Shown piece by piece: positions 20,126 to 27,575 of a stretch of 64,000 bases of DNA. Position numbers and translations under genes: made by a program. Each line of letters starts with the position of its first letter. Positions within the stretch are counted from its first letter, which is position 1. Under the pieces are notes generated by a model that made no database searches, had not been told where the DNA came from, and was given only the letters and a program-made list of their open reading frames with translations. Where the stretch lies: contig CANKJK010000011.1 of the NCBI GenBank assembly GCA_947482665.1, positions 62,001 through 126,000 on the forward strand, read 5' to 3'. This stretch comes from Acidobacteriota bacterium (GTDB lineage Bacteria > Acidobacteriota > Vicinamibacteria > Vicinamibacterales > UBA2999).

Positions 20126-21109
20126 TCAGGCGTTCGCCTTGCGAGCCTGCTTGCCGCGTCGCGCCGGTGCAGACTCCGCGGCGGTCGCCGTCGCCGGGAG
20201 CGGCGTCCGGCCCTGCCAGAGAGTCACAATCGCCGCAGCCACGAACACGCTGGAGTACGTGCCGGTGATGATGCCGACCACCATGGTGAAGGCAAATCCG
20301 CTGAGCACTTCCCCGCCAAACAGCAGCAAGGCGATGGCCGAGAGGAGCGCCGTGCCGGCCGTGATGATGGTGCGGCTCAGCGTCTGGTTGATGGAGGCGT
20401 TGACGACCTCCGCCAGCGACATCCGACGGTTCGCGCGGAGGTTCTCCCGCACGCGGTCGAAGATCACAATCGTGTCGTTGGTGGAGTACCCAGTCACCGT
20501 GAGAATTGCGGCAATCACGTTCAGGGTGATGTCGTAATGGAAGAAAGCCAGAAAGGCCATCGTCACGAGAATGTCGTGAATGGTGGCGACGACCGCACCG
20601 ACGGCGAACGAGAACTGGAAGCGGAACGCAATGTAGGCCAGGATGCCGACCAGGGAAGCGAGAAACGCGTAGATCCCCTTTTCCGTCAGCTCACGCCCCA
20701 CCGAGGGACCGACGATCTCTGTCCCGATGACCTTGAACTGGCCAAGGCCGCCCTTGTGGAGCGCGTCCTCGGTCACCTTGGCGGTTGAGCCCAGCGAGCC
20801 ACCGGCCTCAGCGCCCACCTGCGGCACCCGGACCATCACCTGGCGCTGGCCTGGATCGCCGTAGGACTGCACCATGATGTTCTGGCCGCCCCCTGGGAAG
20901 TTCTTGTCGAGCGCCGACCGGACGGCCTCGACCGAAGGGTTCTGGTCGAACTGCGCGATGATGGCCGTGCCACCCGCGAATTCAATTCCCTTCGAAAGCC
21001 CCTGCGTCGCCACGACGCCAAGGCCGGCCAGAATGACCACCCACGACAGCACGATCGCGTGCCACCGCCAGCGGAGAAAATCAATCGAGGTGTTGTGCAG
21101 AATCTGCAT
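20126..21109 (-). CDS. secF: Protein translocase subunit SecF
   Basis: 327 aa. Inner-membrane component that, with SecD, uses the proton-motive force to pull exported proteins through SecYEG. Six transmembrane helices; a periplasmic domain follows the first. SecF motifs: KGIEFAGGTAIIAQF and GYSTNDTIVIFDRVREN. The C-terminus is Ala/Lys/Arg-rich. The gene follows secD by 9 bases. Confidence 0.95.
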   Translation of the reverse strand: MQILHNTSIDFLRWRWHAIVLSWVVILAGLGVVATQGLSKGIEFAGGTAIIAQFDQNPSVEAVRSALDKNFPGGGQNIMVQSYGDPGQRQVMVRVPQVGAEAGGSLGSTAKVTEDALHKGGLGQFKVIGTEIVGPSVGRELTEKGIYAFLASLVGILAYIAFRFQFSFAVGAVVATIHDILVTMAFLAFFHYDITLNVIAAILTVTGYSTNDTIVIFDRVRENLRANRRMSLAEVVNASINQTLSRTIITAGTALLSAIALLLFGGEVLSGFAFTMVVGIITGTYSSVFVAAAIVTLWQGRTPLPATATAAESAPARRGKQARKANA

Positions 21110-21118
21110 CGGCGACCC

Positions 21119-22714
21119 TTAGATCGAGAGCGTCGTCGCCTGACGGCGGCGCGAGAGCTCGAATTCAAACAACGTCTTGGACACAAACGTTGACGTGAAC
21201 AGATTCGACAGCAGGCCGATGGAGAGCGTCACGGCGAAGCCGCGGATCGGACCCGTGCCGAACTGAAAGAGGAAGGCCGCGGCGATCAGGGCCGAGATGT
21301 GCGTGTCCAGCAGCGTGAGGAAGACACGTCCAAACCCGGCATTGATCGACGCACGCACACCGCGCTGCGCGGCCAGTTCTTCCTTGATGCGCTCGAAGAT
21401 GAGCACGTTGGAATCCACGCCGATGCCCATGGTCAGCACGAAACCGGCGATACCAGGCAGGGTCATCACGGCGCCGATGTACGCCATCAGCCCCAGCAGG
21501 ATGATCAGGTTGAACAGCAGCGCGATGACCGCGTTCACCCCGGACAGACGGTAGTAGAAGAGCATGAAGAGGACGATGAGCGCCAGGCCCACGGCCGACG
21601 CAATCACGCCTGAGCGAATCGAATCCGCGCCAAGGCTCGGCCCGATCGACCGCTCCTCGAGATAGGTCAGTGAGGCTGGGAGCGCACCGGACCGGAGCAC
21701 GAGCGACAGGTCCTGTGCCTCCTGCTGGGTGAAGCTGCCGGTGATACGGCCCTGATCAGTGATCCGGCTCTCAATCGTGGGCGCCGAAAACACCCGGCTG
21801 TCGAGCACGATGGCCAGCTGACGACCGATGTTGGACGAGGTGGCACTACCGAACTTGCGCGCGCCGTCCTGGTTCAACGTAAAGCTGACGGCTGGCTGGT
21901 TGTTCTCGTCGAGCGTGGGCCGGGCATTCCGCAGGTCTCGCCCCGTGACCGCGGCAACCTTCCGGGTCATGTAGTAGACCGTGGCGCCGGCGCTGCCCGG
22001 AGCGCTGGAGTTGCCTGGGATTACTTCCATGCCCTGGGGAGCCTGACCGCCTGGGGCCAGGTCTTCCTTGGCGGAGGCGGGCCCCTGCTCAACGATCTTC
22101 AGTTCCAACATCCCGGGAGATCCGATGATGGACTTGGCCCGTTCGACGTCGGTAACGCCTGGCAACTGCACAAGGATTTGGTCGCCGTTCTGGCCCTGCT
22201 GCGCAATGCTCGGCTCGGCCACACCCAGTTCATTGACGCGGCGTTCGATGGTCTGGCGCGCCTGCACCACAGCCTCATCCCGCAGCTGCTTCTGGATGTT
22301 CGGCTTCATGGTGAACAGGTAGGACCCACCCGAGCCGGAACTCCGGTCGAAATTGGCCTGCACGTCGTTGGCAGCCTGCTGGAAGGCCTGCGCCTGTGTC
22401 GGCTGCACGCCGTCCACCTTGAACTGCGTGGGACCCTGGGTCGCGATCACGCTGGTCGCAATCGAGGCCTTGGTCAGCGTCTCCCGGAGGCGCTCCATCT
22501 CGCCTTCGGTTTCGACGCGCAGGGCATCGTCCGTCTGCACTCGCAGGACGAGGTGCACGCCGCCCTTCAGGTCGAGCCCGAGCTTGAGCTGCAGGCGCTC
22601 GAGCGCCCCAGGCACAGGCAGTTTCAACGACGGGGCCGCGATCGGGTAGACGCCGACAACGGCGAATACCACGAGCGTGACCAGACTAATAATCAGCTTC
22701 CAGCGAAGACTCAT
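21119..22714 (-). CDS. secD: Protein translocase subunit SecD
   Basis: 531 aa, six transmembrane helices with a large periplasmic region between the first and second. Motifs: GLDLKGGVHLVLRV (P1 head), VSFTLNQDGARKF, and MGIGVDSNVLIFERIKEE in the fourth helix region, which contains the proton-relay Asp. The order yajC-secD-secF is the standard export operon. Confidence 0.96.
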   Translation of the reverse strand: MSLRWKLIISLVTLVVFAVVGVYPIAAPSLKLPVPGALERLQLKLGLDLKGGVHLVLRVQTDDALRVETEGEMERLRETLTKASIATSVIATQGPTQFKVDGVQPTQAQAFQQAANDVQANFDRSSGSGGSYLFTMKPNIQKQLRDEAVVQARQTIERRVNELGVAEPSIAQQGQNGDQILVQLPGVTDVERAKSIIGSPGMLELKIVEQGPASAKEDLAPGGQAPQGMEVIPGNSSAPGSAGATVYYMTRKVAAVTGRDLRNARPTLDENNQPAVSFTLNQDGARKFGSATSSNIGRQLAIVLDSRVFSAPTIESRITDQGRITGSFTQQEAQDLSLVLRSGALPASLTYLEERSIGPSLGADSIRSGVIASAVGLALIVLFMLFYYRLSGVNAVIALLFNLIILLGLMAYIGAVMTLPGIAGFVLTMGIGVDSNVLIFERIKEELAAQRGVRASINAGFGRVFLTLLDTHISALIAAAFLFQFGTGPIRGFAVTLSIGLLSNLFTSTFVSKTLFEFELSRRRQATTLSI

Positions 22715-22719
22715 AACGG

Positions 22720-23058
22720 CTATCCGTTGGCCCCGGGTTCCGGAACCACGCGCTCCTGTCCTTGATAACCCACGACGGCGTTGCGCGAGACATCGACCCT
22801 GACGCGCTCCGCAATCTGCAACTGCAGGCGGTCGTCCTCAATCTTAGTGATGGTGCCGAAGATGCCACCGGTTGTCACCACCCGGTCGCCGACCTTCAAC
22901 GTCGCCAGAAATTCCTGGACCTTCTTCTGCCGCCGACGCATCGGCATCAGCAACACGAAATAGAAGATGCCGAGGATCAGCGCCGCCGGCAGCAGCCCGA
23001 GCAGAGGGTTACCGCCTTGCGGGGCTGCCATCGCCAGGACAAAGTCGGAGTTCACCAT
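22720..23058 (-). CDS. yajC: Preprotein translocase subunit YajC
   Basis: Small SecDF-associated membrane protein. From the ATG at 23058 it is 112 aa: one transmembrane helix (PAALILGIFYFVLLMPMRRR) followed by the YajC core (VGDRVVTTGGIFGTITKI). In-frame starts also exist at 23067 and 23097; none has a clear ribosome-binding site, so the first residues are uncertain. It sits between tgt and secD, the usual bacterial order. Confidence 0.92.
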   Translation of the reverse strand: MVNSDFVLAMAAPQGGNPLLGLLPAALILGIFYFVLLMPMRRRQKKVQEFLATLKVGDRVVTTGGIFGTITKIEDDRLQLQIAERVRVDVSRNAVVGYQGQERVVPEPGANG

Positions 23059-23093
23059 CGATCTCATTCTGGGTATACCGGGCACGTTCCCGG

Positions 23094-24251
23094 TCACGCT
23101 TCAGACAGCGGGCCCGAAACCGACGCGAGAAACTCCTGCTTGAATTTTTCGAACGACCGAAGCGCTATAGCGTCCCTGATCCTCCGCATGGTGTCAAGGT
23201 AGAAGGTCAGGTTATGCAACGTGTTAAGGGTGCTCGCGGTCATCTCGCCATTGGTGAACAGGTGCCGCAGATAGGCCCTGGAATGGTGCCGGCACGTATA
23301 GCACCCGCACGCCGGATCCACGGGCGATTCATCGAAGGCGAATCGGGCGTTCCGGATATTGAGGCGTCCCCGGCTGGTGAACAGCTGCCCATTGCGGGCA
23401 TTCCGGGTGGGCATCACGCAGTCGAACATGTCGACGCCCCGGCCGACCGCTTCCACCAGATCTTCCGGGGTTCCGGCGCCCATCAGGTAGCGGGGCTGGT
23501 CGACGGGCAGCCGGGCTGCCGTTTCTCCGACCACGTGATACATCTCCTGGGAGGGCTCTCCGACGCTCAAGCCCCCGATCGCGTAGCCCTCGAAGCCAAT
23601 GTCCAGCGTCGAGTCCACGCTTTCCCGCCTGAGCGCGTCAAACGTGCCGCCCTGAATGATGCCGAACTGGGCCTGTCCCGGATTCACGGCCGGGCCACCC
23701 TGCTCCCGGAACTGCAGCAGCCGCTCCCGGCACCGACGCGCCCACCGGACCGAACGCCGCAGGGACTGGGCGGCACGCTCCTCGGTCGCAGGAAAGGCCA
23801 GGCACTCATCGAGCACCATGGCGATATCGGACCCGAGCCGGGCCTGCGCTTCGACCGCCCGCTCCGGCGTCAGCAGGTGAAGCGACCCGTCCAGGTGGGA
23901 GCGGAACTGCGCGCCCTCCTCCCGGACGACACAGCGATCGCCGAGACTGAATATCTGGAAGCCCCCGCTGTCGGTCAGCATCGGCCGTTGCCACCCGATG
24001 AACCGGTGCAGGCCCCCAAGGCGCTCGACGGCTTCGTCGCCGGGCCGCAGGAAGAGGTGGTAGGTGTTCCCGAGGATGATCGTGGCGCCCGCATCGATCA
24101 ATTCCTGGTGCCGGAGCGCCTTGACCGCACCGCGGGTGCCCACCGGCATGAAGACAGGCGTCTCGACCCGGCCATGGGGCGTCTCCATCCAGCCGGTGCG
24201 TGCGGCGCCGTCCTGAGCAGTAACGTGGAATGTGAACACGGCGTGAGTCAC
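23094..24251 (-). CDS. tgt: Queuine tRNA-ribosyltransferase (tRNA-guanine transglycosylase)
   Basis: Exchanges G34 for preQ1 in tRNAs with GUN anticodons. 385 aa from a GTG start. Motifs: LTDSGGFQIFSL with a catalytic Asp, CVMPTRNARNGQLFT with the nucleophile region, and the zinc site CGCYTCRHHSRAYLRHL. The three Cys plus a later His match bacterial Tgt. Divergent from ddl across 18 bases of AT-rich sequence. Confidence 0.96.
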   Translation of the reverse strand: MTHAVFTFHVTAQDGAARTGWMETPHGRVETPVFMPVGTRGAVKALRHQELIDAGATIILGNTYHLFLRPGDEAVERLGGLHRFIGWQRPMLTDSGGFQIFSLGDRCVVREEGAQFRSHLDGSLHLLTPERAVEAQARLGSDIAMVLDECLAFPATEERAAQSLRRSVRWARRCRERLLQFREQGGPAVNPGQAQFGIIQGGTFDALRRESVDSTLDIGFEGYAIGGLSVGEPSQEMYHVVGETAARLPVDQPRYLMGAGTPEDLVEAVGRGVDMFDCVMPTRNARNGQLFTSRGRLNIRNARFAFDESPVDPACGCYTCRHHSRAYLRHLFTNGEMTASTLNTLHNLTFYLDTMRRIRDAIALRSFEKFKQEFLASVSGPLSEA

Positions 24252-24269
24252 TTATATTAGTGGCCACAC

Positions 24270-25433
24270 GTGAAACGACTGCGAGTTGGCGTCATCTACG
24301 GTGGACGTTCCGGCGAACACGAGGTCTCCGTCGCCTCGGCCGCGTCCATCCTGAAGCATCTAGACCGGGAACGGTATGAACCGGTCGCGATCCGTATCGA
24401 CAAGGACGGGCGCTGGCAACTGCCTGACAGGACGCCGACGGCCGTCTCGGCCTCGGAGGTCCTGGAGCAGGCACGGACCCTGACCTCCCGCGCCGGTCGG
24501 CACGACCGCGAGACGCTCATGCTCGCGCGCCCGGGCGAGGATGTCCTCCTGACCATCGAGCACGGGACGGCGCCAGGCGGCGACGCCCCCAATGGCGCCG
24601 TGGTCCATGCGCTGGGCCTCGATGTCATGTTCCCGGTCCTGCATGGCCCGTACGGCGAAGACGGCACGGTCCAGGGCCTCCTGGAACTGGCCAACATCCC
24701 CTACGTCGGCCCAAGCGTCCTCGGCGCCGCCGTGGGCATGGACAAGGGCGTCATGAAGACGCTGTTCGCCGCGCGTGGCCTGCCGCAGGCGAAGTATCTG
24801 GTGATCCTGAAGCGCGAGTGGGAGACCTCACCGGACGTGGTGCGGGACCGCGTCGTCCAGACGCTGGGACTCCCCGTCTTCGTCAAGCCTGCCAATCTCG
24901 GATCCAGCGTCGGTATCTCCAAAGCCCACACCGAGGCGGAACTGGGACCGGCCATCGAACTGGCGGCGTCGTTTGACCGGAAGATCGTGATCGAGCAGGC
25001 CGTGCCGGAGGCGCGCGAGATCGAGTGCGCCGTCCTCGGCAACGACGACCCGATCGCCTCAGTGCCCGGCGAGATTGTGCCTGCCCACGAGTTCTATGAC
25101 TACAACGCGAAGTACCTGGACAGCAGTTCGAATCTGCTGATTCCCGCCCCGTTGACCGACGCACAGCGGGCGAAGATCCAGCACTTGTCGCTCGAGGCGT
25201 ATCGCGCCGTGGAGGGCGCCGGGATGGCGCGGGTCGACTTCCTCATGGATCGCAAGCGCGGCAAGATCTTCCTGAATGAGGTCAACACGATCCCCGGATT
25301 CACGACGGTGAGCATGTACCCCAAGCTGTGGGAAGCCACCGGACTCAGTTACCCGGCGCTGCTCGACCGGCTGATCGCACTCGCGTTGGAACGGCACGCA
25401 GAGAAACAGCAGCTGCGTACGAGCATCACGTGA
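24270..25433 (+). CDS. ddl: D-alanine--D-alanine ligase
   Basis: ATP-grasp ligase that makes D-Ala-D-Ala for peptidoglycan. 387 aa, GTG start. Motifs: GGRSGEHEVSVASA at the N-terminus, HGPYGEDGTVQGLLE, VGPSVLGAAVGMDK, KPANLGSSVGISKA, and the ATP/Mg site FLNEVNTIPGFTTVSMYP. A TATATT box lies 11 bases before the start, so the leader may be only a few bases long. The stop overlaps the next gene by 4 bases. Confidence 0.96.
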   Translation: MKRLRVGVIYGGRSGEHEVSVASAASILKHLDRERYEPVAIRIDKDGRWQLPDRTPTAVSASEVLEQARTLTSRAGRHDRETLMLARPGEDVLLTIEHGTAPGGDAPNGAVVHALGLDVMFPVLHGPYGEDGTVQGLLELANIPYVGPSVLGAAVGMDKGVMKTLFAARGLPQAKYLVILKREWETSPDVVRDRVVQTLGLPVFVKPANLGSSVGISKAHTEAELGPAIELAASFDRKIVIEQAVPEAREIECAVLGNDDPIASVPGEIVPAHEFYDYNAKYLDSSSNLLIPAPLTDAQRAKIQHLSLEAYRAVEGAGMARVDFLMDRKRGKIFLNEVNTIPGFTTVSMYPKLWEATGLSYPALLDRLIALALERHAEKQQLRTSIT

Positions 25434-26965
25434 ACAGGGGCTGCCGGCGACTCCTGGCCGGGGCCTGTGCCGTCTGGCTCGTGGTCCACGGCGTGGCGGG
25501 TGCTGCGCCGGCTAAGGGCCTGACAGGCGGGACCAAGGTCCGAGAGGCGTACGATGCCATTCTCGCCGGGCGCTTCGATGAGTGGGGCGCCATCGCCGCC
25601 GCCACCTGCCCCCCGGCTCCCGTCCAGGTGTGTCAGGCGCTGGAACTCGCCGCGCTGTGGTGGCAGATCCAGAGTGATCCGAACAACCGCGCACTCGATG
25701 CCAGGTTCCTCGAGAAGGCCAATGCGGCCGTCGGAGACATGGAGGCCTGGACTGTTCGAGAGCCAGAACGCGCGGAAGCGTGGTTCTACCGCGGGGCTGC
25801 CTACGGCGCCCGCGCCCAATGGCGAGTGCTGCGCGGCGAACGCCTCGCCGCCGCTCGTGACGGCAAGCGGATCAAGGACGCCCTCGAGCGGGCCCTGGCG
25901 ATCGACCCGGGCATGCACGATGCCTGGTTCGGCATCGGCCTGTACCACTACTACGCCGATGTCGCGCCCGCCGCAGCCAAGATGCTGCGCTTCCTGCTCT
26001 TCCTTCCCGGCGGCGACCGGAAACAGGGACTGGCCGAGATGCGGCGCGCCCGGGACAACGGGGCGTTGCTCCGAGGGGAAATCGACTACCAGCTGCACGT
26101 GCTCGACCTGTGGTACGAACACAATCCCCAGCACGCGCTGGAACTGCTCGAGGGGCTGCGGCGACAGTATCCAACCAACGCCCACTTCAGCCAGGTGATT
26201 GCGGAGGTTCAGGACACGTATCTCCACGACGCCGCGGGGAGTCTCCGCTCGTGGCGTGCCCTCGCGGAATCCGCCAGGGCCGGCCGCGTCCGCCAAGGGC
26301 CCATGGCGCTCGCCACGGCTCGCCTTGGCATGGCGGTCCAACTTGATCGACTGTTTGAGACAGATCTCGCCATCACCGAACTGCGAGGCCTGATCGCCAG
26401 CCGGCCCGACGCGCCGGCTGGCATCGTCCCGCGAGCCCGGTTGCTGCTCGCCGATGGGCTGAACCGGATGGGACTCCGCGCCGAAGCCGACGCGGAGTAC
26501 CGAGCCGTGTTGGCTGTCTCACCCGAGGGTGATCTGGCGAACCGTGCACGCGCCGGACTGAAGAATGCACCGGCCACCGATCTCGCGACGGCCTATCGCG
26601 CTTCACTCCAGGGCTGGCGCGCCCTTGAACAGGGCGACCTGCGGACGGCCGAGCCACTCATCGCGCACTCAATCGCACTTCGTCCCGCCGACCCGGTGTT
26701 CCGATACAGGGAGGCCCGGCTGCGTCTCGCCCTGCACGACGACACCGCTGCGCTGACGATTCTCTCGCGCGTGCTCGCGATGCGTCCCGACTCGGCGCCC
26801 ACCCTCTACGCGGCCGCGTGCGTCGACGCCGGCGCCATTGCGGAGCGACAAGGCGACGCGGCACGCGCGAGCGAGTTCTATCGCCGAGCGGAAGGGACCT
26901 TCGGCGCGGACACGCGCACCATCGCTGATGCGAAACGCGCGCGCGAACGTCTGCGCGTACCGTAG
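25430..26965 (+). CDS. Exported TPR-like repeat protein
   Basis: 511 aa from a GTG overlapping the ddl stop (GTGA), so probably coupled to it. Signal peptide (RRLLAGACAVWLVVHGVAGAAPA). The remainder is alpha-helical with tetratricopeptide-like units, for example ALAIDPGMHDAWFGIGLYHY and later repeats rich in Ala/Arg. No catalytic motif is recognised. Similar predicted exported TPR proteins are frequent in Acidobacteriota. The coupling to ddl hints at an envelope role, but this is inference. Confidence 0.78.
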   Translation: MNRGCRRLLAGACAVWLVVHGVAGAAPAKGLTGGTKVREAYDAILAGRFDEWGAIAAATCPPAPVQVCQALELAALWWQIQSDPNNRALDARFLEKANAAVGDMEAWTVREPERAEAWFYRGAAYGARAQWRVLRGERLAAARDGKRIKDALERALAIDPGMHDAWFGIGLYHYYADVAPAAAKMLRFLLFLPGGDRKQGLAEMRRARDNGALLRGEIDYQLHVLDLWYEHNPQHALELLEGLRRQYPTNAHFSQVIAEVQDTYLHDAAGSLRSWRALAESARAGRVRQGPMALATARLGMAVQLDRLFETDLAITELRGLIASRPDAPAGIVPRARLLLADGLNRMGLRAEADAEYRAVLAVSPEGDLANRARAGLKNAPATDLATAYRASLQGWRALEQGDLRTAEPLIAHSIALRPADPVFRYREARLRLALHDDTAALTILSRVLAMRPDSAPTLYAAACVDAGAIAERQGDAARASEFYRRAEGTFGADTRTIADAKRARERLRVP

Positions 26966-27058
26966 GAGCGCCGCGCCGCGCGCCCCGACTTGACACCCGT
27001 ATTGCGATTGGGCGTGGCGGAGTCCGCGAAGTTTTTGACAACCTGCTCGCTTTTGTGC

Positions 27059-27088
27059 TTGACAGCGCTCTGAGGTCGCCCGTAATCT
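27059..27088 (+). promoter_or_regulatory. Sigma-70-like promoter of the first Lys-rich mini-gene
   Basis: Consensus TTGACA (27059-27064), an 18-base spacer, and TAATCT (27083-27088). The predicted start of transcription is near 27095, giving a leader of about 85 bases. Confidence 0.7.
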
Positions 27089-27108
27089 ACATCTGGTATG
27101 AGGGCTGC

Positions 27109-27160
27109 TGGCTCAGCCCACCAATAGTGACAGGTCATGTGGCCTGTCAAGGCTGGGCCA
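27109..27160 (+). promoter_or_regulatory. Structured 5' leader of the first Lys-rich mini-gene
   Basis: A nested stem-loop. The outer 10-bp stem pairs 27109-27118 with 27151-27160 (one G-U pair). The inner 7-bp stem pairs 27128-27134 with 27143-27149 and closes an 8-base loop. A 9-base bulge sits on the 5' side and 1 base on the 3' side. It ends 10 bases before the GGAG ribosome-binding site (27171-27174). It could be a riboswitch-like or protein-binding leader; no known class is recognised. Confidence 0.6.
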
Positions 27161-27180
27161 CAACAACCGAGGAGAACACA

Positions 27181-27234
27181 ATGGCGAAGAAGGCTGCCAA
27201 GGGCGCCAAGAAGAAGGCCGCGAAGAAGCGGTAG
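27181..27234 (+). CDS. 17-residue Lys/Ala-rich mini-protein
   Basis: Encodes MAKKAAKGAKKKAAKKR, 9 Lys or Arg out of 17 residues. It has a promoter, a structured leader, a GGAG ribosome-binding site 6 bases before the ATG, and a strong terminator, so it is an independent transcription unit of about 190 bases. The composition resembles histone-H1-like and AlgP-type KAAK tails, which suggests nucleic-acid binding. I do not recognise a named family. It may alternatively be a small RNA with an incidental reading frame. Confidence 0.6.
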   Translation: MAKKAAKGAKKKAAKKR

Positions 27235-27250
27235 TTCTTCATGAAGCCTT

Positions 27251-27283
27251 GGGGGTGCTCACACCGAGCACCCCCTTTTTTTT
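27251..27283 (+). terminator. Strong terminator after the first mini-gene
   Basis: A perfect 10-bp stem (27251-27260 with 27266-27275), a 5-base loop and eight T residues. Confidence 0.95.
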
Positions 27284-27295
27284 AGTTCGTAACTT

Positions 27296-27316
27296 GCCCG
27301 TGACGTGGTCACGGGC
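27296..27316. other. Perfect 9-bp inverted repeat, possible operator
   Basis: GCCCGTGAC (27296-27304), a 3-base centre, GTCACGGGC (27308-27316). It lies 13 bases beyond the preceding terminator and upstream of the second mini-gene. It has no T run, so an operator or RNA hairpin is more likely than a terminator. Confidence 0.5.
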
Positions 27317-27360
27317 ACACAGACGCGAACCAGCAGGATCCACAACCGACGTGCCTCACG

Positions 27361-27405
27361 GCAGTCTGACGGACGATCACTGAGTGGACGCGCAATCCAC
27401 ACTGC
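27361..27405 (+). promoter_or_regulatory. Possible stem-loop leader of the second mini-gene
   Basis: GCAGT (27361-27365) can pair with ACTGC (27401-27405), and GTGGA (27384-27388) with TCCAC (27396-27400). The two stems stack directly on the 3' side and leave a large 5'-side bulge, the same layout as the first mini-gene leader but with shorter stems. Confidence 0.35.
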
Positions 27406-27422
27406 GAAAGGGGGGATTCCAC

Positions 27423-27503
27423 ATGGCAAAGAAGGCAGCAAAGAAGGCGGTCAAGAAGACGGCCAAGAAGAAGGCAGCCAAGAAGACGGCCAAGAAGCGG
27501 TAG
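27423..27503 (+). CDS. 26-residue Lys/Ala-rich mini-protein, paralogue of the first
   Basis: Begins MAKKAAKKAVKK and ends AKKTAKKR; Lys/Arg make up about half the residues, in AAKK/TAKK repeats. A G-rich ribosome-binding site (27410-27415) lies 7 bases before the ATG. It shares its first seven residues and its KKR ending with the 17-residue frame upstream. A terminator follows. No clear -10/-35 pair was found, so its promoter is unresolved. Function unknown; nucleic-acid binding is plausible from charge alone. Confidence 0.6.
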   Translation: MAKKAAKKAVKKTAKKKAAKKTAKKR

Positions 27504-27520
27504 TTTCTGCCGTGCCTTGT

Positions 27521-27564
27521 GGCGCGAGGGGCGCCGGTCACCCGGCCCTCTTGCGCCGCCTTTT
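27521..27564 (+). terminator. Terminator after the second mini-gene
   Basis: A GC-rich interrupted stem: an outer GGCGC/GCGCC, AGGG/CCCT, and an inner CCGG/CCGG around a 4-base loop, followed by TTTT at 27561-27564. It converges on the end of the HEAT-cyclophilin gene. Confidence 0.6.
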
Positions 27565-27575
27565 ACGTCTCCAGC

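Noticed and set aside
27423-27503. AAG/GCC-type repeats as a possible CRISPR or microsatellite
   Set aside because: The repeat is codon-phased, starts with ATG after a ribosome-binding site and ends with a stop; there are no spacers.
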